This document shows, piece by piece, positions 8,101 to 15,346 of a stretch of 64,000 nucleotides of DNA. The notes beneath the pieces are model-generated. The model was given only the letters and a program-made list of their open reading frames with translations, did not search any database and was not told where the DNA came from. Positions within the stretch are counted from its first letter, which is position 1. Every line of letters starts with the position of its first letter. This DNA is from a virus. The stretch spans positions 124,001 through 188,000 of the IMG/VR virus record IMGVR_UViG_3300000553_000004; one strand, 5' to 3'. Position numbers and translations under genes: made by a program.

Positions 8101-8468
8101 TGACGATTCCGCCCGTTACATCATTAGCTGACCTCGAATTCAAAGCGAAGACCGACAGACATTACCAGCAACTCGCCATTCTTGGTTGTCGGGCATTGGA
8201 CTATGGTTCCCGTGTCAAGACTTACCCCGCGGCTATTCGTCGCCTTCACAAATTCGCATTTGAAAATAACCCTGACTCTTGTTCGGTGGTAATCCATCAC
8301 GTCAATCAGAATTGTAATAAAATCAAACCTGAACAAGACCCTGTTTCTGTATTAGTTAAGAAAAAGGAAGTCGAACGTATCATCGCTAATTTGAAGAAAT
8401 TGAGTAAGGCGCCTGTGACGAAGAAAGCCGTCAAGAAAATTCGTCGGCGTGTTTCAAGAACGACATGA
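8100..8468 (+). CDS. Tandem paralogue 1 of 3 (TSxADL domain)
   Basis: A 122-aa protein. Its first 75 residues share a pattern with the next two genes: TSLADLEFKAK..YQQLAIL near the N-terminus and PDSCSVVIHHVNQNCN after a short linker. The last 35 residues are very basic (KKAVKKIRRRVSRTT), suggesting nucleic-acid binding. ATGA overlap with the next gene. Family not recognised. Confidence 0.8.
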   Translation: MTIPPVTSLADLEFKAKTDRHYQQLAILGCRALDYGSRVKTYPAAIRRLHKFAFENNPDSCSVVIHHVNQNCNKIKPEQDPVSVLVKKKEVERIIANLKKLSKAPVTKKAVKKIRRRVSRTT

Positions 8469-8752
8469 ACAGATTGACCTCAATGGCAGATTATTATGCG
8501 AGGGTGAAGGAAGACCCCCGTTACCAAATAATTGCCCTAACCGCATACAGTGAGAATGTTCGATTAGACAAAAAATCGGAGATATCTTATGATAATGCTG
8601 TCAATTGGATTGAGGCTTGGATTAAAAACAGACGAAACGAATTGATACAACGTGGACAACCGGATAGTTGTATCGAAATGGTGAATTACTTTAATAAATT
8701 GATGAATTCGATGCCGGTTTTCACTATTCTAACTCAAAAGACTGACAAATGA
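8465..8752 (+). CDS. Tandem paralogue 2 of 3 (TSxADL domain)
   Basis: A 95-aa protein that is essentially the shared domain alone: TSMADYYARVKEDPRYQIIAL, then PDSCIEMVNYFNKLMN. It is the most diverged of the three copies and is linked by ATGA overlaps to both neighbours. Function unknown. Confidence 0.78.
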   Translation: MNRLTSMADYYARVKEDPRYQIIALTAYSENVRLDKKSEISYDNAVNWIEAWIKNRRNELIQRGQPDSCIEMVNYFNKLMNSMPVFTILTQKTDK

Positions 8753-9525
8753 TTAAGGCGGTAACATCAATTGCCGATTTGCTTTTCAAGGCCAAGACGC
8801 AAGAGCCTTACAAACAATTGGTCATCTTAACGGTGAATAATGTCTTCGCCAAAACCAATCCAGCGCCCATTGATACTTACGAAAAGGCTGTAGTTGCCTT
8901 GGATGAATATACCAAAGGCATAACTGACTGTTCAGTGATTGTTTCAAGTATTAATTGGATGCGTAATCAGATACACGACCCCGCCGACAAGGAATTTAAC
9001 AACTTATTCATTCTGAAAGAACGTCAACCGAGACGAGCGGACACTGCCGCCGACAATGCCAGACCTCAATTTAATGGAGAATACTTAACTGTTTCTGGCG
9101 GTGGTGGATACTCGCGGGTGGCGGAAGAATACGAAAGAATGAGACGTGAGGCGACTCAAAATGGATATGTCGTAGCCTCACAACAAGCGTTCGCCCGAAT
9201 CGCAGAGAACCGAGCCGAAACGGTGTCAATGGCCGGAACTGATTATGAAATCCTTCAACGACACTACATCAATCCGGCGACAGGCTTACGTCATACCATA
9301 AGCCGACAAATTCCTTTGGGTATTCCACAAAACATTCGTAACGAAATTGAGGAAGAATTGAGACTTGATGCTGAACGTGAAATACAGATACAAATTACCG
9401 CCGCAAGACGACGTGCCTCTTGGTATAATGACGTTGAAACAACGGCGTATGATGACGATGATGAAGTTTCGTTCTGGCGTCCAAGCAGAAGATACAACGA
9501 AGACAATCCGAATAACGATAGGTGA
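8749..9525 (+). CDS. Tandem paralogue 3 of 3 with long C-terminal extension
   Basis: A 258-aa protein. Residues 4-75 repeat the shared domain (TSIADLLFKAKTQEPYKQLVIL ... TDCSVIVSSINWMRNQI), followed by an Arg/Glu-rich, Gly-interrupted extension with an acidic end (DDDDEVSFW). The operon ends here with a hairpin at 9531-9559. Function unknown. Confidence 0.8.
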   Translation: MIKAVTSIADLLFKAKTQEPYKQLVILTVNNVFAKTNPAPIDTYEKAVVALDEYTKGITDCSVIVSSINWMRNQIHDPADKEFNNLFILKERQPRRADTAADNARPQFNGEYLTVSGGGGYSRVAEEYERMRREATQNGYVVASQQAFARIAENRAETVSMAGTDYEILQRHYINPATGLRHTISRQIPLGIPQNIRNEIEEELRLDAEREIQIQITAARRRASWYNDVETTAYDDDDEVSFWRPSRRYNEDNPNNDR

Positions 9526-9530
9526 GTATA

Positions 9531-9559
9531 GAAAAAGTTGACAATTTATCTACTTTTTC
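9531..9559 (+). terminator. Probable intrinsic terminator after 8749-9525
   Basis: GAAAAAGT and ACTTTTTC form an 8-bp inverted repeat with a 13-base loop, followed by CAATTTCATT. A weak but plausible terminator separating the operon from the homing-endonuclease gene. Confidence 0.45.
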
Positions 9560-9577
9560 AATTTCATTATACTATTT

Positions 9578-10459
9578 ATGTATATGAAAAAGAAAAATAT
9601 AAATGACTATCTAACACAATTTAACATCACAGAAGACTATTTGCGTGATGCTTACATAACACGCCAATTAAGTTTACCTGAAATAAAAATTGAAAGAGGT
9701 ATAGATTTTAAATCGTGTGCGAAATTACTTCGTCATTTCAAAATTCCTGTAAGAACCATAAGCGAGTCGAGAATGACATCAAAAGGTAAAGAAAGGATAA
9801 TTAATTCAATAAAACAAAAATATGGTGTTGAAAATCCTAGTCAAATAGAATCGGTAAAAGAAAAGAAACGAGAAACTTTTAAAAAACATTATGGTGTAGA
9901 TAACATTTGGAAATCTAAAAAATATTATGAGTGGTTAGATGGTTTTATGTTGGAAAACTATGGGTGTAAAAGATTATCTAATGACAATTTTACATCGGGT
10001 ATTACATCAAAAAATTGGTGGAAATCTTTGACACAAGAAGAAAAAGAGATTCGTATTAGGAAAACAATTACAAATTTACATAAATCAGCATCAAAAAATA
10101 ATACTATAGAAGTAAAAATGTCTGTGGCACTAGATACTCTTAAATTGGAATATGAAAGATTTTATCCAATTAAAACATATACCGCCGATTTTTATTTAAA
10201 AAATTTCAATTTAATAATTGAATGTTTTGGTGATTTTTGGCATGCAAATCCAAATAAATATAAAGCCGATGACGTTTTAAATTTTCCAGGAACAAAAGGA
10301 GTAAAGGCAAAAGACTTATGGGAAAAAGACCGCGTGAGGCTTGACACTTATAAAAAAATGGGATATACTACAATCGTTATCTGGGAAACTGAAATCAAAA
10401 ATTCTGTATTAGATAATACATTGCCATTGAAAATAATGGAATTAATAAAGCCAAAATGA
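9578..10459 (+). CDS. Homing-endonuclease-like protein (Vsr/EDxHD-type nuclease domain)
   Basis: A 293-aa, A/T-rich gene whose base composition differs from its neighbours, a sign of insertion. The middle has NPSQIESVKEKK repeats common in phage homing proteins. The C-terminus (about 195-285) has YTADFYLKNFNLIIECFGDFWH and later DTYKKMGYTTIVIWETE, matching the Vsr-like/EDxHD endonuclease fold. Start is ATG at 9578 or 9584. It overlaps the following RNA ligase gene by ATGA, so it sits tightly against a probable homing target. Confidence 0.8.
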   Translation: MYMKKKNINDYLTQFNITEDYLRDAYITRQLSLPEIKIERGIDFKSCAKLLRHFKIPVRTISESRMTSKGKERIINSIKQKYGVENPSQIESVKEKKRETFKKHYGVDNIWKSKKYYEWLDGFMLENYGCKRLSNDNFTSGITSKNWWKSLTQEEKEIRIRKTITNLHKSASKNNTIEVKMSVALDTLKLEYERFYPIKTYTADFYLKNFNLIIECFGDFWHANPNKYKADDVLNFPGTKGVKAKDLWEKDRVRLDTYKKMGYTTIVIWETEIKNSVLDNTLPLKIMELIKPK

Positions 10460-11556
10460 AAATTAACATCCAGTCTATTGATACCAATTCATTTTATGTC
10501 AATGAACATATCTTGAACGGTGAATTATTGTATTTAGCTACGCCAAAACAAATTGGATGTGAATGGAATAAAGACAATATCATTTTTCGTTCAAGTTTGT
10601 GGAATTCAGATGGTGAACTTGTAAGCGCAAGTTTCAAGAAGTTCGTAAACTGGGGCGAAAAGCCCGAGGTTTTTCCTGTTCCACAATCATTAAGAAATTG
10701 TTCTGTTGTTGAGAAAATGGACGGGAGCACATTAATAATTTCAAAGTATAAAAATCAAACAATTATCAGAACTAGAGGAACCGTAGATGCTTCTACGATG
10801 GAACAAAATGGTCACGAAATTGAAATTTTTAAAAATGAAATTCTTCCAAAATTGATAGACTTTATTGATGAAGATTCCGATGCGTGGCATTGTTCATTCA
10901 TTTTTGAATGGACTAGCCCACTCAATAAAATAGTAATAAATTATGGTGACAAACCTCGTTTCGTCTTGATTGGGTTAATTACTCATGACAATTATCATTT
11001 ATATGACCAAGAAGATTTAAATGATATAGCCAAACATTGTGGTTTGGAACGTCCTGCCACCTACACTTTCACCGATATTACTAGCCTTATTTCCGACGTG
11101 GAATTGTGGGAAGGTAAGGAAGGCGTTTGTGTGTATTCGAAGGGCGGGCAGGAAATACATAAATGTAAGAGTTTTTCTTATCTCCGATTACATCGAATGA
11201 AGTCTGAACTATCTTCGATGGAGAAAGTAATTGACGTCTGGGTGGCGCAGGGTTATCCATCGTACAATGATTTCTATAACTATATCATGACTACATTTGA
11301 TTTTGAACTGGCGGAACAGTGTCGTGGATTTATTTCAAAAATTGCCGATGGTCACAAGGAAGTTTTGAAAATCATCGCCCACATGAAGTCGTTCGTTGAA
11401 CCATTGAAGATGGAACAACGGTCATTTGCCGCCGCGAGAATTATTGGGGCGTATGGTGAAACCAACCGCAAATCTTTCTGTTTCAATTTATTGGACGGTA
11501 AGGAATTGGACGGCGAAGCCATCAAAAAATTGATGTTTCAAGTATTGAAGAATTAA
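10456..11556 (+). CDS. RNA ligase 1-like (T4 Rnl1/RnlA type)
   Basis: A 366-aa nucleotidyltransferase with motif I EKMDGS (nucleophilic Lys 87), FIFEWTSPLNKIVINY as motif III/IIIa, and EGVCVYSKGGQEIHKCKS as motifs IV and V. Length and motif spacing fit the T4 RNA ligase 1 family, which reseals anticodon loops cut by host nucleases. The C-terminal third is helical, as in Rnl1. It is the second of three RNA ligases here. Confidence 0.85.
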   Translation: MKINIQSIDTNSFYVNEHILNGELLYLATPKQIGCEWNKDNIIFRSSLWNSDGELVSASFKKFVNWGEKPEVFPVPQSLRNCSVVEKMDGSTLIISKYKNQTIIRTRGTVDASTMEQNGHEIEIFKNEILPKLIDFIDEDSDAWHCSFIFEWTSPLNKIVINYGDKPRFVLIGLITHDNYHLYDQEDLNDIAKHCGLERPATYTFTDITSLISDVELWEGKEGVCVYSKGGQEIHKCKSFSYLRLHRMKSELSSMEKVIDVWVAQGYPSYNDFYNYIMTTFDFELAEQCRGFISKIADGHKEVLKIIAHMKSFVEPLKMEQRSFAAARIIGAYGETNRKSFCFNLLDGKELDGEAIKKLMFQVLKN

Positions 11557-11557
11557 C

Positions 11558-11839
11558 ATGAGAACCAATACATTCAAATATTTACAATGCAGGTGTAACC
11601 CACGGGGATTCTCCGTTGAACGAAGTGGGAGATATATCATAGTAAATCCGAATCAACATCCGATGTCGCCACAACGATTTAACACGGTTAAAGACGCAAA
11701 TGAATATGTTGAACGAACTCCAATCTCAAAATACATACGAGCATTGTGGGATATTAGATTGCAAATTTCACATGGTAGAAATTCTCTGTCGGATAACGAG
11801 AAAGAATGTTTAAGAATGTTAAACGAGGTTCTCATTTAA
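11558..11839 (+). CDS. Hypothetical 93-aa protein
   Basis: Starts ATG one base after the ligase stop. A mixed N-terminal region (SVERSGRYIIVNPNQH) is followed by a helical C-terminus (NEKECLRMLNEVLI). No recognised family. The 60 bases downstream hold no gene. Confidence 0.75.
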   Translation: MRTNTFKYLQCRCNPRGFSVERSGRYIIVNPNQHPMSPQRFNTVKDANEYVERTPISKYIRALWDIRLQISHGRNSLSDNEKECLRMLNEVLI

Positions 11840-11901
11840 GTTTATGTCGTTCGACTTATATCCGATACTATTTATGAAGTCGGAGTCACCATTTAAAATT
11901 A

Positions 11902-12153
11902 ATGAAACGAATTAAAGAATCAGCCATCCTCTATGAAGGCAACGTTTACACAGGCAAACGACATCAGAATGTAATAGATAAAATAATGAATTCGACCGGA
12001 GTCAGACACATCGTAGGCGAACTACATGGATTCATTACGGAGTGTGGTGAATTTGTCAACCGAGAACAGGCTGCCATTATCGCTTTGGAACGTGGTCAGA
12101 TTGAAAAATTGAAATATCATACCACGGAATTGTTTAGTGAAGATTTATATTAA
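11902..12153 (+). CDS. Conserved-type small phage protein
   Basis: An 83-aa protein with ESAILYEGNVYTGKRHQNVI, then GFITECGEFVNREQAAIIALERGQI. This pattern resembles a widespread small phage/bacterial protein of unknown function with a VYTGxRH motif and a REQAAxIAxxxGQ end. Two bases separate it from the next ATG (TAATTATG). No function can be assigned. Confidence 0.78.
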   Translation: MKRIKESAILYEGNVYTGKRHQNVIDKIMNSTGVRHIVGELHGFITECGEFVNREQAAIIALERGQIEKLKYHTTELFSEDLY

Positions 12154-12155
12154 TT

Positions 12156-12728
12156 ATGATTAAAACAGACCATCAAGTGAACGTATTATTGGGATTTCTT
12201 TTATCCGTCGTTCTGGCGTCCGGAATCTATACAATCGGTGAATTAGGAAACCGTAATTCAACTTGGTCAACTCCGACCGTGGTAAGTTATGTCGACGAAA
12301 CTAATCAACCCAATTGTGTTGTAGGCGCATACTGTATGTATGCTAGTGAGATGCTTAATATAAATCTGACTCCCAAGACGTTAGAACATGATATACCGAT
12401 GATGAAACAACCGGCAATCAGTATAAGTTCAATTCCTGTCGTGTGGAATACCGTGTTATTCCCATCAAATCAAATCCGATATGTTTATAATGTCATTGAT
12501 ACCAATACTTATAACTTCGAACCGAGAGAAGGCAGACCGTATATTTGGACGGGTCAGTGGTATGCTAATACTAACAATGAGTATCACACCTGTTTAGTAT
12601 ATTTTCATAGGGATTATGTAATTTTCAAACATTTCGTTTACAATCCAAAAACCATGACAAATTATATGGTTAGGACGAACTTAGAATTCTTTTTAAGCCG
12701 AACCATTTCAGTCTACTCGTTAAAATGA
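12156..12728 (+). CDS. Membrane-anchored protein, possibly papain-like
   Basis: A 190-aa protein with an N-terminal membrane anchor (about 8-28, VNVLLGFLLSVVLASGIYTI). The exported part has NQPNCVVGAYCMYASEML (Gln three residues before Cys) and later EYHTCLVYFHRDYVIFKHFVYNP, a Cys...His arrangement reminiscent of C39/papain-like peptidases. That relation is a guess. It overlaps the next gene by ATGA. Confidence 0.72.
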   Translation: MIKTDHQVNVLLGFLLSVVLASGIYTIGELGNRNSTWSTPTVVSYVDETNQPNCVVGAYCMYASEMLNINLTPKTLEHDIPMMKQPAISISSIPVVWNTVLFPSNQIRYVYNVIDTNTYNFEPREGRPYIWTGQWYANTNNEYHTCLVYFHRDYVIFKHFVYNPKTMTNYMVRTNLEFFLSRTISVYSLK

Positions 12729-13000
12729 CCTCTCACATTTTAGACCTAATCAACTCATTCGGATTTGAACTGGCGAGTTGTCTGTTTATTTCCTTGAATA
12801 TTTATTCTCTTTACCGAGATAAGATTGTAAAAGGAATGTCGATGTTGAGTATGGTGTTCTACAATTCGTGGGCAATGTGGAACGTATTCTATTACTTTTC
12901 ACTTCACCAATCGTGGTCTTACTACATCGGCGTTGCGGTGGCAATACTTACAACATGGTGGACGACACTGGCGATTTACTATTGCCATAAGAACAAGTAG
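12725..13000 (+). CDS. Three-pass small membrane protein
   Basis: A 91-aa protein with three hydrophobic segments (about 10-28, 38-58, 64-86), rich in Trp and Tyr. RDKIVKGMSMLSM in the first loop and the W..WN..YY pattern recall small PQ-loop-like phage membrane proteins, but no firm family can be named. It is coupled to the upstream gene. Confidence 0.75.
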   Translation: MTSHILDLINSFGFELASCLFISLNIYSLYRDKIVKGMSMLSMVFYNSWAMWNVFYYFSLHQSWSYYIGVAVAILTTWWTTLAIYYCHKNK

Positions 13001-13010
13001 GAGATATAAT
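12982..13010 (+). promoter_or_regulatory. Leaderless-type promoter for 13017 gene
   Basis: TTGCCA-N17-TATAAT, six bases before the ATG at 13017. The -35 differs from the usual TTGAC but the -10/ATG spacing is the same. Confidence 0.55.
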
Positions 13011-13016
13011 AACAAT

Positions 13017-13316
13017 ATGATTTGGAAATACAAAGACGCCAATAGAGTTTGGTGGAGATTGGAAGTAGAAATTGACAGACCTGATGACTCACATTCTTCT
13101 ATCATTGAAGACGGCGAACGTGTGAGTTTGGATGACCCTGACCATTGGTGGACGTATCGCCTTATCAATGAAGACGTGGATAGAGTAATGTTCACCGGTG
13201 AAGTTTGGGGACAATACAAAATTCAACCTGATATAACTTCATTTCTAGCAGATATACAGAATCAAACAAATCATCTTTGTTTGGGAATGGCCAAATATGC
13301 CGACAAACACATTTAA
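13017..13316 (+). CDS. Hypothetical 99-aa protein
   Basis: The ATG at 13017 sits six bases after a TATAAT and is preferred over longer frames. It is acidic and Trp-rich (KDANRVWWRLEVEIDRPD; DHWWTYRLINEDVD). No family recognised. It overlaps the HAD gene by 20 bases. Confidence 0.75.
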   Translation: MIWKYKDANRVWWRLEVEIDRPDDSHSSIIEDGERVSLDDPDHWWTYRLINEDVDRVMFTGEVWGQYKIQPDITSFLADIQNQTNHLCLGMAKYADKHI

Positions 13317-13725
13317 CATAGAAAAGACGTTTAAGACTAAGGTCGAACGGAATTGGCATACTATCTACTTTGCAGTTGACCTTCATGGGACGTTGATAAA
13401 ACCATCGCATGACCATGTTGAGTTTTATCCCAACGCCGTCGAAGTTGTGAAGTGGATTAACAGTCGAACGGATTGTAAAATTATCCTTTGGACGTCTAGC
13501 CATCAAGCAGAAATTAACAATTTCCTTTATGAATGTCAGAAGAATGAAATTCATATGGATTTTGTAAATGAGAACCCACTTGAAGGTGATTCCGAACGGG
13601 CTTTCTTTGGTAAGAAGTTTTACTTCAACGTGTTACTGGAAGACAAAGCGGGCTTTAATGGAGAAACTGACTGGGGTTTAATCAAACAAACTCTTATTAC
13701 AATGGGCGAGTGGGCTCCTAAATAG
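13297..13725 (+). CDS. HAD-family phosphatase
   Basis: A 142-aa HAD-superfamily protein. FAVDLHGTLIKP (25-36) is motif I with the nucleophilic Asp, and KIILWTSS (about 57-64) supplies motif II. The small size matches stand-alone phage HADs related to the 3'-phosphatase half of T4 polynucleotide kinase. Given the RNA ligases and the P-loop kinase at 7627, a role in end healing before RNA ligation is a reasonable hypothesis. Confidence 0.8.
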   Translation: MPTNTFNIEKTFKTKVERNWHTIYFAVDLHGTLIKPSHDHVEFYPNAVEVVKWINSRTDCKIILWTSSHQAEINNFLYECQKNEIHMDFVNENPLEGDSERAFFGKKFYFNVLLEDKAGFNGETDWGLIKQTLITMGEWAPK

Positions 13726-13784
13726 TATAAAAATGACGTCTTTATGAATCATTCATCTATTTATACGCAGATGAGTATAAATGT

Positions 13785-14273
13785 ATGGACGAAACTATAA
13801 AATATATAAAAGACTTATTTTCTTTTCTGTGGAAGCCGGCAAAGACTCCGGAAGAAAAGGCTATTAAACGATATGACACGATGATTGCCGTGTGTGTAAT
13901 ATTCATGATTGGATACTCTTGTGTTTTCTTATACAATCTCGAAGCCAAAATCAATTCACACGTAGATTCTAACACATCAGATGTGAGTTCTGATTACGAC
14001 CAATCGATTTACACTTCACCTGATTCCACATTAAGTCCAAAATATCCACCTACTACGATTACCAACAACGAATTCTATGTAGGCGAATTAGTTGGTATAA
14101 AATACTTTGGTGTATTTGGATTGATTGTAGAAAAGACGATTGGAGTGGAAGGTTACAAATATACAGTTAGATGGAGAACCACCACCCGAGATTTACCAAC
14201 GAGTGACTTTTACGCATACGACTTGTATAGACCAGCTCCCCATTCTATTCCAATTTCGGTTTTACAGAACTAA
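13785..14273 (+). CDS. Single-pass membrane protein
   Basis: A 162-aa protein with a short helical cytoplasmic N-terminus, one membrane segment (about 33-52, MIAVCVIFMIGYSCVFLYNL), a Ser/Asp/Thr/Pro-rich stalk (60-90), then a small beta-rich domain. TATAAA lies 3 bases before the start, with a small hairpin (TCATCT/AGATGA) upstream. It ends convergent with the 14245 gene, overlapping by 29 bases. Confidence 0.78.
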   Translation: MDETIKYIKDLFSFLWKPAKTPEEKAIKRYDTMIAVCVIFMIGYSCVFLYNLEAKINSHVDSNTSDVSSDYDQSIYTSPDSTLSPKYPPTTITNNEFYVGELVGIKYFGVFGLIVEKTIGVEGYKYTVRWRTTTRDLPTSDFYAYDLYRPAPHSIPISVLQN

Positions 14274-14514
14274 TTATAGCCTCTTCATAGGCCACGATTT
14301 TCTTAATTGGCTTTGGTAATGGCATCCATCCTTGGACGTCAAACGTCTTATCAGTTTCAGACTTGGTTATCTCCAATTCACTTATAATCCACACGTATTT
14401 GTCATCGCCTTGTGGAATGTGAGTGGCTATTACCACAACGTCGCCGTCAGTAATCAAACAACGTTCGCCTGAACTTGGTAATCTGTCGCATAATCGTATC
14501 CAGTTATTTTCCAT
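14245..14514 (-). CDS. DUF551-like protein
   Basis: An 89-aa protein with WIRLCDRLPSSGERCLITDGD at the N-terminus and GWMPLPKP near residue 62, the WI.v.drLP...GWMPLP pattern of the DUF551 family common in phages. Function unknown. Last gene of a four-gene minus-strand operon; it overlaps the MazG-like gene by 11 bases. Confidence 0.8.
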   Translation of the reverse strand: MENNWIRLCDRLPSSGERCLITDGDVVVIATHIPQGDDKYVWIISELEITKSETDKTFDVQGWMPLPKPIKKIVAYEEAIISSVKPKLE

Positions 14515-14749
14515 AAATCTTAGGTATAATCACATCCTCAGCCATTTTCTGAGCGCAAGTCGCAATCTGAACCAATTCCATAAGGGTATCGTTGTGGTTC
14601 CGATTACTTCCCTTTTTCCTCACTTCATCCCACAATTCATCGACTTCTTCAAGTAGGATTGCATAACCTTCGTGATAAGATGTTTGTGGGCCGTGGTTTT
14701 TTCTAGCCCTAAGCAGTTCGTCTTCCACCAATTTTGTAAATTTAATCAT
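14504..14749 (-). CDS. MazG-like nucleotide pyrophosphohydrolase-type protein
   Basis: An 81-aa all-helical protein. HEGYAILLEEVDELWDEV (26-43) carries the EExxE-type metal-binding helix and LMELVQIATCAQKMAED the second helix, as in the MazG-like/all-alpha NTP-pyrophosphatase superfamily. Such phage proteins are thought to hydrolyse (d)NTPs or alarmones. ATGA overlap with the upstream gene. Confidence 0.8.
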   Translation of the reverse strand: MIKFTKLVEDELLRARKNHGPQTSYHEGYAILLEEVDELWDEVRKKGSNRNHNDTLMELVQIATCAQKMAEDVIIPKIYGK

Positions 14750-14937
14750 GGTAGTATCTTTTCTATTTCTTTTCGTTCAAACGACAGTCGTTCCAACGCA
14801 CAAGCCATGTCCGGTAACAATTTGGTCTTGGCGTGTTGGGTTTTACATGACTTATACTTTTTTATAAGTTTCTCGGCCTGTTCCACCGACCACTCGCCGG
14901 CGTTAATCAATATTCTTTGTTTTTGAATCTTGTTCAT
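14746..14937 (-). CDS. Hypothetical 63-aa helical protein
   Basis: A Lys/Glu-rich, mostly helical protein (EQAEKLIKKYKSCK; ERLSFERKEIEKIL). No recognised family. Part of the 15241-14245 operon, coupled by ATGA to the MazG-like gene. Confidence 0.75.
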   Translation of the reverse strand: MNKIQKQRILINAGEWSVEQAEKLIKKYKSCKTQHAKTKLLPDMACALERLSFERKEIEKILP

Positions 14938-14938
14938 A

Positions 14939-15241
14939 TTATTCCTCGATGATTTGAGATTGTAAATGTTCGAATTTGGCTGCTAGAAATTTCATTCTGG
15001 GTTCACAGGCTTTCCAATTTCTAATTTCATTCGCCAATTTACCCTGTAACGATTCCATTTGTTTACATACCAATTCCCGTTCATCGACGGTGAGGTTTGG
15101 ATTTTGTGATTTATTCATTAAAGCATCGGTCTGTAGTTTTAGGAAATCGGCCGTAGCCAATTCCAACTGCGACCTTTCATATAGTTCATTCGATTCTTTG
15201 ATGATATCGGATAACTCCTTTTCCATTTGTTCTTTCGTCAT
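14939..15241 (-). CDS. Hypothetical coiled-coil protein
   Basis: A 100-aa protein starting at the ATG at 15241, seven bases after a TAAATT -10; a longer in-frame TTG start lies inside the -35 and is rejected. Almost entirely helical and Glu/Lys/Gln-rich (EQMEKELSDIIKESNELYE), probably a coiled coil. First gene of the operon. Function unknown. Confidence 0.78.
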   Translation of the reverse strand: MTKEQMEKELSDIIKESNELYERSQLELATADFLKLQTDALMNKSQNPNLTVDERELVCKQMESLQGKLANEIRNWKACEPRMKFLAAKFEHLQSQIIEE

Positions 15242-15248
15242 GGGTGGT

Positions 15249-15277
15249 AATTTATCATGGAGAACTGAAACGGTCAA
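15249..15277 (-). promoter_or_regulatory. Promoter of the 15241-14245 operon
   Basis: Minus strand TTGACC-N17-TAAATT with TG one base before the -10; the gap to the ATG is 7 bases, so the mRNA is predicted leaderless. Confidence 0.65.
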
Positions 15278-15311
15278 CTTATTATAAAGTCACGCCGGAT
15301 GTCGTTTTGAC

Positions 15312-15339
15312 TTGAAGTTTAAAAAATCTATGGTATAGT
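15312..15339 (+). promoter_or_regulatory. Leaderless-type promoter for AAA+/M41 gene
   Basis: TTGAAG-N16-TATAGT (TG one base before the -10), gap of 7 to the ATG at 15347. Confidence 0.6.
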
Positions 15340-15346
15340 CGTCAGT

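Noticed and set aside
9537-9583. Promoter TTGACA...TATACT for the homing endonuclease gene
   Set aside because: The spacer would be 24 bases; the TTGACA is part of the loop of the terminator-like hairpin.
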